A program made the position numbers and the translations under genes. Below, piece after piece: positions 25,911 to 33,687 of a stretch of 45,962 bases of DNA. The notes beneath the pieces were generated by a model. It ran no database searches, was not told the DNA's origin, and saw only the letters and a program-made list of their open reading frames with translations. Origin of the DNA: Deltaproteobacteria bacterium (GTDB lineage Bacteria > Desulfobacterota_D > UBA1144 > Nemesobacterales > JAJCZQ01); the NCBI GenBank assembly GCA_029262335.1, contig JAJCZQ010000024.1:1-45962 (forward strand). Reading direction: 5' to 3'. Numbering within the stretch: the first letter of the stretch is position 1; each line of letters begins with the position of its first letter.

Positions 25911-26277
25911 CGTTATTTCCTTTTAATCCGCTCCCTACAATTACGAATACTATCGCTGTTAGGGCTAATATAAAACCATAAATATTCAATTTTGCAAATA
26001 TTAATAATGACATCAATATGACAAGAAGAATTAGCAGTTTTACAATGAATAAAAATATGTTGAATTGAGTGGTATATCTCTTGGTCAGCATTGAGTTTAC
26101 GAGGAACTTTATAACAATAAAATCAATTAAAAACAGCAGTCCTCCTGCAACAACGCCGATGGCTATTTCCTTTTGATTAATGAGATAGTTGCCGATAAAA
26201 AGCAGTGCGATGACTATTAACGATACCTTTTCCGTACCGCCAAAAATTTTAAATTTTGTAAAACTATTTTTTTCCAT
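25897..26277 (-). CDS. atpI: ATP synthase subunit I (AtpI-like)
   Basis: A 126-residue membrane protein with four hydrophobic helices, in the position where ATP synthase subunit I genes lie, between atpZ and atpB. Visible features are a charged N-terminus, helices at about 17-32, 39-60, 72-92 and 95-116, and a short polar tail. AtpI proteins assist c-ring assembly or ion supply. Sequence conservation in this family is weak, so the call leans on topology and position. It overlaps atpZ by 14 bases and atpB by 14 bases. Confidence 0.75.
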   Translation of the reverse strand: MEKNSFTKFKIFGGTEKVSLIVIALLFIGNYLINQKEIAIGVVAGGLLFLIDFIVIKFLVNSMLTKRYTTQFNIFLFIVKLLILLVILMSLLIFAKLNIYGFILALTAIVFVIVGSGLKGNNDGSF

Positions 26278-26476
26278 TTTTCATGTTCAGTAATCTTATT
26301 AATAAAACTATGCCTGAAGTCACCCCTGCAAGAAGTCCCAGTACTGTAAAGTATGGGGTTTCATAACCAAATTTTGCATCAATATACCTGCCGGCTAATA
26401 ATCCCGCAGCTACAGATACTCCAAAGTTGCTTCCGACAACTAAAAAATACATCCACCTGTGATTTTTTTTGGGCAT
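26264..26476 (-). CDS. atpZ: AtpZ-type small Fo-associated protein
   Basis: A 70-residue, two-helix membrane protein of the AtpZ (ATPase gene1) family, which helps assemble the ATP synthase or supplies Mg/Ca. It shows GSNFGVSVAAGLLAGRYIDA, the loop KFGYETPYF and a second helix VLGLLAGVTSGIVLLIRLL, all typical. I start it at the ATG at 26476 (MPKKNHRWM). A longer frame reaches 26569, but those extra residues overlap the hemL 3' end and are not AtpZ-like. The start lies 4 bases after the hemL stop. Confidence 0.8.
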   Translation of the reverse strand: MPKKNHRWMYFLVVGSNFGVSVAAGLLAGRYIDAKFGYETPYFTVLGLLAGVTSGIVLLIRLLNMKNGKK

Positions 26477-26480
26477 CTTT

Positions 26481-27770
26481 TTACAAGGCTTTAAAACCCT
26501 TTTCAACCACATCCAGGGTTTTCTCAATATCACTGTTGGTGTGTGCCGATGAAATAAATACCGACTCAAACTGAGAGGGTGGGAATATTACACCATTTTT
26601 CAGAAGTATTGAAAAAAATCTGGAAAATTTTTCTGTATCGGATTTTAATGCCGACTTGTAATCCGTTACTTTCTCCTTATTAAAGAAGATGGTAAACATA
26701 GAACCTATGGAAGTCACATTTGCTTCAAGCCCGTATTTATCAATCAGGCTGTTTATCTCACCCACCATAAGATCCGTGCGCTTTGCTAATTTATTATAAA
26801 AATCTTTTTTCATTATTTTTTTGAGGTTTGCAATCCCTGCTGCCATAGCAATTGGGTTTCCGGAAAGAGTCCCGGCCTGGTACATTGGGCCCTCCGGGGA
26901 AACAATACTCATAATTTTACTGCTGGCCCCATATGCTCCTACTGGTAATCCGCCGCCTATAATTTTTCCAAGGCATGTGATATCCGGCCTGACTCTGAAA
27001 AGGCCCTGTGCTCCGCTGAGTCCGAGTCTGAAACCCGTCATAACCTCATCAAAAATAAGAAGTGACCCATACTGCCTTGTTATGGCCCTAAGGCCCCTTA
27101 GAAAAGCTTTATCTGGCAATACAACACCCATGTTTCCTGCTACTGGCTCAATAATTACTCCTGCTATTTTTTCACCGTATTTTTTAAACAGTTTTTCAAC
27201 TGATTCAGTATCATTGTATTTTGCAACAAGGGTTTTAGATGTAAATGAAGCTGGTACTCCAGGACTGCTTGGATTGCCAAAAGTAGTTGCCCCGGAACCT
27301 GCCTTTACAAGAAGGTAGTCAGCATGTCCATGATAGCATCCTTCAAACTTTATAATATAGTCCCTTCCTGTGTATGCCCTTGCGACCCTTATCGCACTCA
27401 TTGTGGCTTCAGTGCCTGAATTAGTCATCCTTATTTTATCAATAGATGGCAGGCAGCTTACGACCATTTTGGCAAGTGTAATTTCATCTTTACAGGGTGC
27501 GCCGTAGCTTGTCCCCGATGAAGATGCTTTTTGGACAGCTTTAACCACGTCCTTATCGGTGTGGCCAAGTATAAGCGGTCCCCATGAACCTATATAATCT
27601 ATATACTTATTTCCGTCAGCATCAATAAGCTTTGAACCCTTTGCTTTTGAAATAAACACAGGACTGCCTTCAACAGCGCTAAATGACCTTACTGGGCTGT
27701 TAACACCGCCGACCATATACTTTTTTGCTTCGTTAAAGAGTTTTTCGGATTTTGGGGTTTTATGGGACAT
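26481..27770 (-). CDS. hemL: Glutamate-1-semialdehyde 2,1-aminomutase
   Basis: PLP enzyme of the C5 haem pathway making 5-aminolevulinate from glutamate-1-semialdehyde; 429 residues, the normal length. Family features are VGGVNSPVRSF at the start, NSGTEATMSAIRVARAYTGR, FEGCYHGHAD, the DEVMTGFR loop and the PLP lysine in CLGKIIGGGLPVGAYG. Haem production suits a cell with the cytochrome c fusion in this window. The atpZ gene follows after 4 bases, so haem and ATP synthase genes appear co-transcribed. A terminator upstream separates it from the Pal-like gene. Confidence 0.95.
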   Translation of the reverse strand: MSHKTPKSEKLFNEAKKYMVGGVNSPVRSFSAVEGSPVFISKAKGSKLIDADGNKYIDYIGSWGPLILGHTDKDVVKAVQKASSSGTSYGAPCKDEITLAKMVVSCLPSIDKIRMTNSGTEATMSAIRVARAYTGRDYIIKFEGCYHGHADYLLVKAGSGATTFGNPSSPGVPASFTSKTLVAKYNDTESVEKLFKKYGEKIAGVIIEPVAGNMGVVLPDKAFLRGLRAITRQYGSLLIFDEVMTGFRLGLSGAQGLFRVRPDITCLGKIIGGGLPVGAYGASSKIMSIVSPEGPMYQAGTLSGNPIAMAAGIANLKKIMKKDFYNKLAKRTDLMVGEINSLIDKYGLEANVTSIGSMFTIFFNKEKVTDYKSALKSDTEKFSRFFSILLKNGVIFPPSQFESVFISSAHTNSDIEKTLDVVEKGFKAL

Positions 27771-27795
27771 GATTTGATTATAAATTTAGCAAATA

Positions 27796-27829
27796 AAAAG
27801 GGGAAAAGCATTATAACTTTTCCCCTTTT
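27796..27829 (-). terminator. Terminator downstream of the Pal-like gene
   Basis: AAAAGGGGAAAAG (27796-27808) and CTTTTCCCCTTTT (27817-27829) pair over 13 bases with an 8-base loop. Flanking A and T runs let it work on either strand. It lies between the Pal-like gene (ends 27861) and the hemL start (27770), so it ends the envelope transcript. Confidence 0.85.
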
Positions 27830-27860
27830 GTTAAATCTTTTTATAGTTTAAAAATCTAAA

Positions 27861-28553
27861 CTATTTTTTTACAATTGTAATTCTTGCACCAACGGATGAC
27901 ATACCAACAGTTGGAACAAAGTGTGCCCTTCTGTTTAACTGGTAAGCATCTTCAGTAGTACCTGCAGCAAACTGCTGAGTTGCACCACCACTTGTAGTGG
28001 TAACACGTCCAGGATCTACACCCATGTTTACAAGAAATGCTTTTGTTGAATCAGCTCTGTTCTGAGCTAATCTTAGGTTGTATGCAGCTGAACCTCTGAT
28101 ATCTGCATAACCTTCAATAACTACATGTACATCTGGATTCTGTGCTAACACTTCAGCATTTTCCTGAAGTACTGCAGCAGCATCTGGTCTGACGTTGTAT
28201 CTGTCAAAGTCAAAGAAAATATCTCTAAGCTCAAGCTCAGCAATAATTTCTTCTACAGTTGCACATTTAACCTTAGCTTCCTCAGCTTTTGCTCTTGCAT
28301 CGATAAGCATTCTTCTAGCTTCTAATTCACTACAGAATTCTGAAGCCCATGCTTTACCTTTTGCTAAAGCTGCTTCGGCAGCAGCTAATTCTTCAGGAGC
28401 ACATTCTGCAGCTCCCATATCTCTAGCTTCCTGTACTGCAGTTTCCGCGTCTGCCAACTCCTGTGTTGGCGGTGGAACTGCACAACTCGCTAAGTATACT
28501 ACACTAAATAATACGAGGACTAATCCTAAAAACCTTTTTGACTGCCCACTCAT
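27861..28553 (-). CDS. OmpA/Pal-type peptidoglycan-binding lipoprotein
   Basis: Outer-membrane lipoprotein of 230 residues. Signal peptide and lipobox LASC (Cys24) are followed by an Ala/Glu-rich helical stretch (about 30-105) and an OmpA-C domain. The domain has DIFFDFDRYNVRPDAA, VVIEGYADIRGSAAYN, LRLAQNRADSTKAFLV and the final LNRRAHF, the Asp and Arg that bind diaminopimelate being kept. A 15-residue tail follows. It resembles Pal but has an added helical spacer, as does the paralogue at 29442; the CpoB-like gene lies between them. TolQ, TolR, TolA and TolB are not here. AAGGAGG precedes the start. Confidence 0.87.
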   Translation of the reverse strand: MSGQSKRFLGLVLVLFSVVYLASCAVPPPTQELADAETAVQEARDMGAAECAPEELAAAEAALAKGKAWASEFCSELEARRMLIDARAKAEEAKVKCATVEEIIAELELRDIFFDFDRYNVRPDAAAVLQENAEVLAQNPDVHVVIEGYADIRGSAAYNLRLAQNRADSTKAFLVNMGVDPGRVTTTSGGATQQFAAGTTEDAYQLNRRAHFVPTVGMSSVGARITIVKK

Positions 28554-28617
28554 TCTTCTATACCTCCTTTAAGAGTATTCTATAATTTTTTATATTATAT
28601 CTGATATTGTAATACTT

Positions 28618-29421
28618 TTAACTATTTTGTTCAAGCTCTGATATTTTTTTTCTTGCTTCGTCTGCTTCAGGCGAACCAGGGTATTTATCTATCAAAGTCT
28701 GAAAAAACAGTTTTGCTTCCTCATCTTTATTAAGCTTCATAAGCCCCATGCCCTGTTTTAAATAGGCAAGCGGCACTCTTGGGTCACGCGGATATACATC
28801 AATTAACCTCTGGTACTCAAGTATTGATTCTTCATATAGGCCTTCTTTATAATATGAATCAGCAATCCAGAAAGTTGCATCCGGTGCCTCTTTTGCTTTT
28901 GGGTCCTCACGTAAGAATGCCCTGAAATTCTGTCTTGCCTGGGCATAATTACCATCATTAAAGTTTTTATAACCAATATCAAAAAGAGTTGGCTCTTTAA
29001 TTACCGGGACTTCAGGCTCCAAAATTGCGACAGATTCAGATTCTACCTGGCCAGGAGTTGGCCTTGGCGGAGGCTGAATAGGCTGCCTTGGTACCGGCCT
29101 TGACTGCAGGGAACTTACCTCAACACGCTCAAGGTTTCCTTCAAGTAACTGAATCTGGCTTTCCATCCTTGCTATCTGTTGTTCAAGATCAAAAACCTTG
29201 GACTCAAGCTGAAACAGCTGATTACTTACCTCACGGTTGTCGGTTTGTTCACTGTAACCTTTTCCTGCTGTCACTTTTACCTCTTTCGATAATCTGTCTA
29301 CTTTGGCCTCAAGCCTGTTTTGCCTTGCATAAAGACCACCTACGTCATCCTGCGTTGCAACACAACTTGCAAGAAATACAGGCAGGACAATAACTGCTGC
29401 TATCAAATATATTACTTTCAT
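28618..29421 (-). CDS. cpoB: CpoB/YbgF-type Tol-Pal accessory lipoprotein
   Basis: A 267-residue protein with a signal peptide and lipobox LASC (Cys20), a coiled-coil segment (about 35-100, leucines and glutamates in register), a Pro-rich linker (RPVPRQPIQPPPRPTPG), and a C-terminal TPR domain starting at FDIGYKNFNDGNYAQARQNF. This is the architecture of CpoB/YbgF, which coordinates Tol-Pal with cell-wall synthesis. E. coli CpoB is soluble in the periplasm; here the lipobox suggests anchoring. It lies between two Pal-like genes on the same strand, 20 bases after the upstream one. Confidence 0.87.
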   Translation of the reverse strand: MKVIYLIAAVIVLPVFLASCVATQDDVGGLYARQNRLEAKVDRLSKEVKVTAGKGYSEQTDNREVSNQLFQLESKVFDLEQQIARMESQIQLLEGNLERVEVSSLQSRPVPRQPIQPPPRPTPGQVESESVAILEPEVPVIKEPTLFDIGYKNFNDGNYAQARQNFRAFLREDPKAKEAPDATFWIADSYYKEGLYEESILEYQRLIDVYPRDPRVPLAYLKQGMGLMKLNKDEEAKLFFQTLIDKYPGSPEADEARKKISELEQNS

Positions 29422-29441
29422 TTTTTAATTTATATAAACCT

Positions 29442-30152
29442 TTATTTACCAACCGTTACAAAGTGTGCTCTTCTGTTCTGCTGATAAGCATACTCTGTTG
29501 CTCCCGGTGCCCACTGTTCTGTCTCACCCTTACTTACTGCCTGGATAATAGCAGGGGATACTCCCACACCTACTAGATAGGATTTTACTGATTCCGCCCT
29601 TCTCTGGCCAAGTGCAAGATTGTACTCTTCAGTTCCCCTTATATCACAGTATCCTTCAACTGCTACAAGTTTCATTGAAGAAGCATTATTTATAATATAT
29701 CCGGCGTTAGAGTCAAGAGTGCCTCTCGTATCGGCCCTTACATCTGCACTGTCATAATTAAAAAAGACGTCCTGGAGTCCCGAGGCCGTTTGTAGGAGCG
29801 GCTTTTGCGTGGCGAGGTAATCTGACTGTACCTCTATTTCCGTATCTGACATGGTTGCCATATACTGGCCGCTTATTGCCTGGCCTTTTGCTTCAATAGC
29901 TTTAAACCTTGCTTCTTCAAGCAGGCTTCTTGCTTCGTTTTGTTTACCAGCAGCCATAAGTTCTTTGGCTCTTGCAATCAGTTCTTCTGCTTCCTGATAC
30001 TGTGGAGTATTCTCAGCTCCTGCTTCCTGCGCTGCCAATAATGCATCTTCAGCGTCTGTTAATTCTTTATCAGCTTTAGGGCCGCAGCTTACAACATACA
30101 TTCCTAAAACAAGAATCATAACAAAAAATAGTATTCCTTTCCCTTTGATCAT
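29442..30152 (-). CDS. pal: OmpA/Pal-type peptidoglycan-binding lipoprotein, paralogue
   Basis: A 236-residue outer-membrane lipoprotein: signal peptide with lipobox VVSC (Cys23), helical Ala/Glu-rich spacer (about 30-95), then an OmpA-C domain with DVFFNYDSADVRADTRGTLD, LVAVEGYCDIRGTEEYN, LALGQRRAESVKSYLV and QQNRRAHFV. It is clearly related to the protein at 27861-28553, and both have the spacer helix, so they are duplicates. With CpoB between them they form one leftward transcript. AAGGAG precedes the start. Which one acts as true Pal cannot be told; this one stands first in the operon. Confidence 0.87.
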   Translation of the reverse strand: MIKGKGILFFVMILVLGMYVVSCGPKADKELTDAEDALLAAQEAGAENTPQYQEAEELIARAKELMAAGKQNEARSLLEEARFKAIEAKGQAISGQYMATMSDTEIEVQSDYLATQKPLLQTASGLQDVFFNYDSADVRADTRGTLDSNAGYIINNASSMKLVAVEGYCDIRGTEEYNLALGQRRAESVKSYLVGVGVSPAIIQAVSKGETEQWAPGATEYAYQQNRRAHFVTVGK

Positions 30153-30295
30153 AGTAGTTCTCCTTAACCTAACAATTTAATGGAATAACAGTATAGTTTA
30201 CAAAGATTTTATGCATTTACAATATATAAATGATTAAATTTAACTAAATTAAATATTAGCATAAACGTAAAAACTTTTTTATAATTAAGTTTACT

Positions 30296-30877
30296 ATGAG
30301 CACCTCTGAAGGTTCTGCAATTGCAGGTATTTTCTGGTCATATTCACCAGTAGTTGTAATTACGAGTAAACTTGATGGCCAAATTAACGGACAGGTAGCA
30401 GTCACCGTAGTTACTTCATCCATTGTCGGCTCGATACCCAGACTGATAGTAGGTATATGGAAAGGCAACTATACTCACAGCTTTATATATAAAAGTAAAA
30501 AACTAAATATTCATCTCCTGAAAAAAGACCAGTTCGACCTTGTAAAAAATTTCGGTTTTTATACGGGCCGGGATAAGGACAAGTTTAAAGATATTTCTTA
30601 CAAACGCGGTAATAACAACTGCCCGGTTATTGAGGGCGTCCATTCATATATGGAATGTGACGTGCTAAATGCAATGGACGGCGGGGATATGACGCCTTTT
30701 CTTGTAAAAGTCAGTGACGGTAAACTTTACTCCAGCGGCGACTGGATGACTCTCAGTGATTTTTACAACTATGCACCGCCCGAATGGATTGCAGAATATG
30801 ACCAGAAGCTTTCAAAATCCATACAGTATTCCATGCCTATAATTCACAACATCAGTCATGAACCTTTTAAGCCTTAA
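30296..30877 (+). CDS. Flavin reductase-like (FMN-binding split barrel) protein
   Basis: A 193-residue predicted FMN-binding protein of the flavin reductase-like family. The pattern DGQINGQVAVTVVTSSIVGS, then PRLIVGIWKGNYTHSFIYKS, then LNIHLLKKDQ and NFGFYTGRDKDKF is characteristic: the FMN phosphate is bound by the TSS turn and the Y/T-H segment. The second half (HSYMECDVLNAMDGGDMTPFLVKV) matches the rest of the barrel. It probably reduces flavin with NAD(P)H for a partner enzyme or is a diflavin-type domain alone. No monooxygenase partner is adjacent. It diverges from the Pal-like gene. Confidence 0.8.
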   Translation: MSTSEGSAIAGIFWSYSPVVVITSKLDGQINGQVAVTVVTSSIVGSIPRLIVGIWKGNYTHSFIYKSKKLNIHLLKKDQFDLVKNFGFYTGRDKDKFKDISYKRGNNNCPVIEGVHSYMECDVLNAMDGGDMTPFLVKVSDGKLYSSGDWMTLSDFYNYAPPEWIAEYDQKLSKSIQYSMPIIHNISHEPFKP

Positions 30878-30976
30878 TTAAAAAACTTAATTAAAATCGA
30901 AAAAAATGAGTATTCCCACTTTTTAAGGTACTGTTTTGTTATATTTGTGTTACCACATGTAGTTGTATATGTTCAA

Positions 30977-31002
30977 AAAAAGCACTATTGGTAGTGCTTT
31001 TT
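30977..31002 (+). terminator. Terminator after the flavin reductase-like gene
   Basis: AGCACTA (30981-30987) and TAGTGCT (30992-30998) pair around loop TTGG. A-run and T-run flanks lengthen the stem to about 11 pairs and supply a U tail on either strand. It lies 100 bases after the stop at 30877 and just before the candidate small-RNA promoter. Confidence 0.8.
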
Positions 31003-31076
31003 AGCCTAATAAAAAAAATTAAGTGATTAAATTAATTTTTCCTTGACTTTTAATGTAATTAGATTAAATTATATAT

Positions 31077-31163
31077 CAAACAGCTCAAATATCATCCTCC
31101 ATCCTCCTTTAAGAGGTCGGGAGTGCTTCTAAGCACCAATTTAGAGGTACTCCCGTTTTTTTT
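31077..31163 (+). ncRNA. Candidate free-standing small RNA with anti-Shine-Dalgarno motifs
   Basis: A promoter-like pair TTGACT (31043-31048) and TAAATT (31065-31070, 16-base spacer) precedes a transcript of about 87 bases with no open frame. The 5' part carries ATCCTCC and ATCCTCCTTT, complementary to Shine-Dalgarno sequences. It ends in a terminator stem of 13 pairs, 31118-31130 with 31143-31155, two of them G-U, and a run of eight T (31156-31163). A competing small hairpin GTGCT/AGCAC uses one terminator arm. The U run abuts the fxsA stop on the other strand, and the terminator has no U tail on that strand, so it is not the fxsA terminator. The start site is estimated. No known RNA family recognised. 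Confidence 0.5.
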
Positions 31164-31551
31164 ATTCAATTGTTATTGTTGTTCTGTAGTTAGCCATTCT
31201 TTCAAAATGAGACCTTACAAATCCCTTTATTAAGTTCCTCGTTAAAGGTATTAATAAAACAAATCCGCATATATCAGTAAGAAACCCCGGGGTAAGAAGT
31301 ACTACGCCTCCGACAAGTACTAAAAGCCCGTCAATAAGTTCCCTTGCCGGGACTCTGCCCGAACCTACATCTGACCTGATCTTATTGATAATTATAAATC
31401 CCTGGTATCGTGCAAGTGATGCGCCGACTATTCCGGTAAGTACTACAATAAGGATCGTGGGCCAAAGCCCGATATATGAACCCACTTTTATAAGTATGAC
31501 GAGTTCTATTAGTGGAATAATTATAAATACAGCTAATAATCTTATAAACAT
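31162..31551 (-). CDS. fxsA: FxsA family membrane protein
   Basis: A 129-residue cytoplasmic membrane protein of the FxsA family; in E. coli overexpression relieves F-plasmid exclusion of phage T7. It shows the family pattern LIELVILIKVGSYIGLWPTI, LTGIVGASLARYQGF and LLVLVGGVVLLTPGFLTDI, with two to four membrane segments and a basic tail. Bacterial conservation suggests an envelope role not yet defined. It converges with the candidate small RNA. Confidence 0.87.
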   Translation of the reverse strand: MFIRLLAVFIIIPLIELVILIKVGSYIGLWPTILIVVLTGIVGASLARYQGFIIINKIRSDVGSGRVPARELIDGLLVLVGGVVLLTPGFLTDICGFVLLIPLTRNLIKGFVRSHFERMANYRTTITIE

Positions 31552-31614
31552 AGTTTTATTATAGTAATTATTTTTCCACTTTAAATACAGATTATTAAGT
31601 ATAAAGTAATCCCT

Positions 31615-32334
31615 ATGACATTTCGTAAAAAAATCGCACTCTCATTGCTGGCAATAATAATCCTTTCTACCGTGACCGGATGTGTTTATCTCAGGTTTTT
31701 AAAATTAAAAAACCAGATGTCCGATTTTAATAAAAATTTTGAAATAACTGAGGAAAATGGCCTCTCCCTTGTCTTTTTGAATCCCGTACTTAAAAAAAGC
31801 GATATGGTCTGGCTGATGGGCACTGAGCCTACAATCATGGAAGCGGGCGGCAACCCGGACAACTGGATTTATGAACTTAAAAAGAGATACAGGGGTAAAA
31901 AGAACGAAGAAGGGGACTTTGACATACCTCTTGATCTTACTTTTGCTAAAAACAAACTGACTGTTTTTACAATGCCGGAGAGGTTTACAAAATATTTTTC
32001 TAAGTCACTTTTTGAAAAATTTCTTTCAACACTCGGACAGGCTGAAATAGACAAAGGCGACAAAGAGGCAATCTCAACATACGAGGGTGCAAGCAAGACT
32101 GAAATTCCTACAACAAAGGAAATCAGGGCAGTACTCGGCAACCCCTATTCGCAGGGAGTAACAAAGGAGACCAAGACCTTTATATACAGGTACAAAATTC
32201 TTTCTCCTAATCCGGAAAAAAATCTTGGTGTAAGAATTACGTACAATTTCAACAAAGAGACGGACTACCTTGAAAGCGTAGTGGCAAATATAAAGGGATT
32301 AAAAGTACGGATAAGTTTTTCCGACCTTCAATAA
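31615..32334 (+). CDS. Predicted lipoprotein, function unknown
   Basis: A 239-residue predicted lipoprotein: basic start, hydrophobic helix and lipobox VTGC (Cys23). The mature chain is mixed helix and strand, rich in Lys and Glu, with two similar 'gene-like' segments, MGTEPTIMEAGGNPDNWIYE and LGNPYSQGVTKETKTFIYRY, both of the form G-x-P ... W/F-x-Y seen in SmpA/BamE-like folds. That resemblance is weak. Its stop overlaps the ispE start by one base (TAATG), so translation is coupled. Neighbour ispE does not suggest a function. Confidence 0.65.
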   Translation: MTFRKKIALSLLAIIILSTVTGCVYLRFLKLKNQMSDFNKNFEITEENGLSLVFLNPVLKKSDMVWLMGTEPTIMEAGGNPDNWIYELKKRYRGKKNEEGDFDIPLDLTFAKNKLTVFTMPERFTKYFSKSLFEKFLSTLGQAEIDKGDKEAISTYEGASKTEIPTTKEIRAVLGNPYSQGVTKETKTFIYRYKILSPNPEKNLGVRITYNFNKETDYLESVVANIKGLKVRISFSDLQ

Positions 32335-33218
32335 TGGACTCGATAACACTAATCTCACCGGCAAAGGTAAACCTTACCTTTGAAATACTTGGCAAAAGGG
32401 AGGACGGCTACCATGAGATTAAATCAATCATGCAGCCGATAAACCTCTTTGATCATGTCACGGTAAAAGTTTCTGATGGAAACGGAATAGAAATAATATC
32501 AAAAGGGGTCAAAGTCCCAGAAGATGAAACTAACCTCGCATACAAAGCCGCCGCGGCTTACCTGGAAAAATGCGGCCTGAATAAACTTGTGGAAATAACT
32601 CTCGATAAATCTGTCCCTGTGGGAAGCGGGCTTGGCGGCGGAAGCTCAAACGCTGCTGCTGTGCTTATTGCTATGGACAGAATCATTCAGGCACTTGAGG
32701 AAAAAGACCTGTTTGAAATAGCCCCGCAACTTGGCGCTGATGTGTCATTTTTTATCCGCTGCATTTCTTCTTATGTAGGCGGGATTGGAGAAAAAGTAAT
32801 ACCACTGCCGGAGTTTCCTCTTTTTCACTACGTAGTGATTTACCCTAAGTTTGAAGTTTCAACAAAGGAAGTATATGAAAAATGGGACAGGATAAATGAT
32901 GGTCAGTCAAAAGAAATTTCTGATAATGAGCTCGAGGGAATTAACGAAGTTTTTTTAAATCATGAAGAACTGCCACCTATATTCAGCGACCTTGAAGAGC
33001 CTGCTTTTGAGATGTATCCGGTTTTAAGAAAATACAAACAGCTAATGCTTTCCCTTGAAGCAAAACCCGTGATAATCTCGGGCAGCGGTTCATCCATATT
33101 TGCTATTTTCAGGGAAGATAGCGACGCAAAGGAACTCTACAAATACCTTTTAACCAATGACGAGTTTAATACATACCTTCTAAAGGGCATCCACGGCTGG
33201 CACCGAATAGCCGACTAA
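32334..33218 (+). CDS. ispE: 4-diphosphocytidyl-2-C-methyl-D-erythritol kinase
   Basis: GHMP-family kinase of the MEP isoprenoid pathway, 294 residues. It has the substrate motif SPAKVNLTFEILGKREDGYH, the ATP loop PVGSGLGGGSSNAAAVL (95-111), LGADVSFFIRC with the catalytic Asp, and the C-terminal SGSGSSIFAIF. The protein is complete. The preceding lipoprotein gene overlaps it by one base. It implies the MEP rather than mevalonate route and feeds the polyprenyl synthase encoded at 1133. Confidence 0.94.
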   Translation: MDSITLISPAKVNLTFEILGKREDGYHEIKSIMQPINLFDHVTVKVSDGNGIEIISKGVKVPEDETNLAYKAAAAYLEKCGLNKLVEITLDKSVPVGSGLGGGSSNAAAVLIAMDRIIQALEEKDLFEIAPQLGADVSFFIRCISSYVGGIGEKVIPLPEFPLFHYVVIYPKFEVSTKEVYEKWDRINDGQSKEISDNELEGINEVFLNHEELPPIFSDLEEPAFEMYPVLRKYKQLMLSLEAKPVIISGSGSSIFAIFREDSDAKELYKYLLTNDEFNTYLLKGIHGWHRIAD

Positions 33219-33272
33219 AGCTAGGGCACAATGTAAATACTGTTAAACAATTATAATTACTGCAATAATAAA

Positions 33273-33304
33273 TGTCATTGCGAGCAAAGCGTAGCAATCC
33301 CTCT
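33273..33304. repeat. GTCATTGCGAG-type palindromic repeat copy
   Basis: TGTCATTGCGAGC, eight variable bases, then GCAATCCCTC: the same unit as at 2119, with ATTGC/GCAAT arms. It lies in the 350-base gap after ispE, next to the larger palindromic repeat, and no gene is seen there. Confidence 0.7.
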
Positions 33305-33331
33305 ATCAATTTAAACTTATTACATTTTATA

Positions 33332-33482
33332 TTTCTTTGTCTTGATACAAAGAAACAAAAATCAAGGCTGGCAATTCATACACTAAAAATTCAATTTAAA
33401 ATCTAAAACGTAAAATCCCGCCACAACCCCTTTACGTTTCTTAACGATTTAAAATCAAATTTTCTTAACGTTATTCATTGCA
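33332..33482 (+). repeat. 151-bp palindromic repeat, left copy
   Basis: The reverse complement of 37006-37156 with 14 mismatches and no gaps (about 91% identity). It opens with palindrome TTTCTTTGT/ACAAAGAAA and centres on a hairpin with 9-base arms AAACGTAAA and TTTACGTTT around a 16-base loop, flanked by longer AT-rich complementary arms. In the other copy the arms read AAACATATA and TATATGTTT, so two pairs changed together and pairing is kept. No open reading frame. Probably a dispersed non-autonomous element. Confidence 0.85.
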
Positions 33483-33568
33483 GGCCGTTTGATCTTATTA
33501 TTTCCCGTCAGTTATAAAACCATCATTGCCTATAATAAAAATTCTCGGTAAATTAATCATCTCTTAAT

Positions 33569-33642
33569 TGGGCCGTCGTCTAATGGTAGGACACCGGGTT
33601 TTGGTCTCGTAAGTGAGGGTTCGAATCCTTCCGGCCCAGCCA
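33569..33642 (+). tRNA. tRNA-Gln (anticodon TTG), CCA encoded
   Basis: A full cloverleaf: acceptor TGGGCCG/CGGCCCA, D arm GTC/GAC with TAATGGTAG loop, anticodon loop TTTTGGT (anticodon TTG at 33601-33603), T arm GAGGG/CCTTC with loop TTCGAAT, discriminator G and CCA at 33640-33642. The anticodon stem is weak: C94-T610 does not pair, and one of the other four pairs is G-U. A TATAAT at 33531-33536 is a plausible -10 box. It lies between the ispE gap and uvrD. Confidence 0.95.
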
Positions 33643-33687
33643 AAAATTAATAAATGAAATTACTTTCAACTTGGCTAAAATAAAGCC

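Noticed and set aside
26477-26569. Longer atpZ start at 26569
   Set aside because: The extra residues come from the hemL 3' end in another frame and do not match the AtpZ family.
31118-31163. Terminator of fxsA
   Set aside because: On the fxsA strand the stem is followed by GACCTCTTAAAGG, without a T run; the T run is only on the plus strand.
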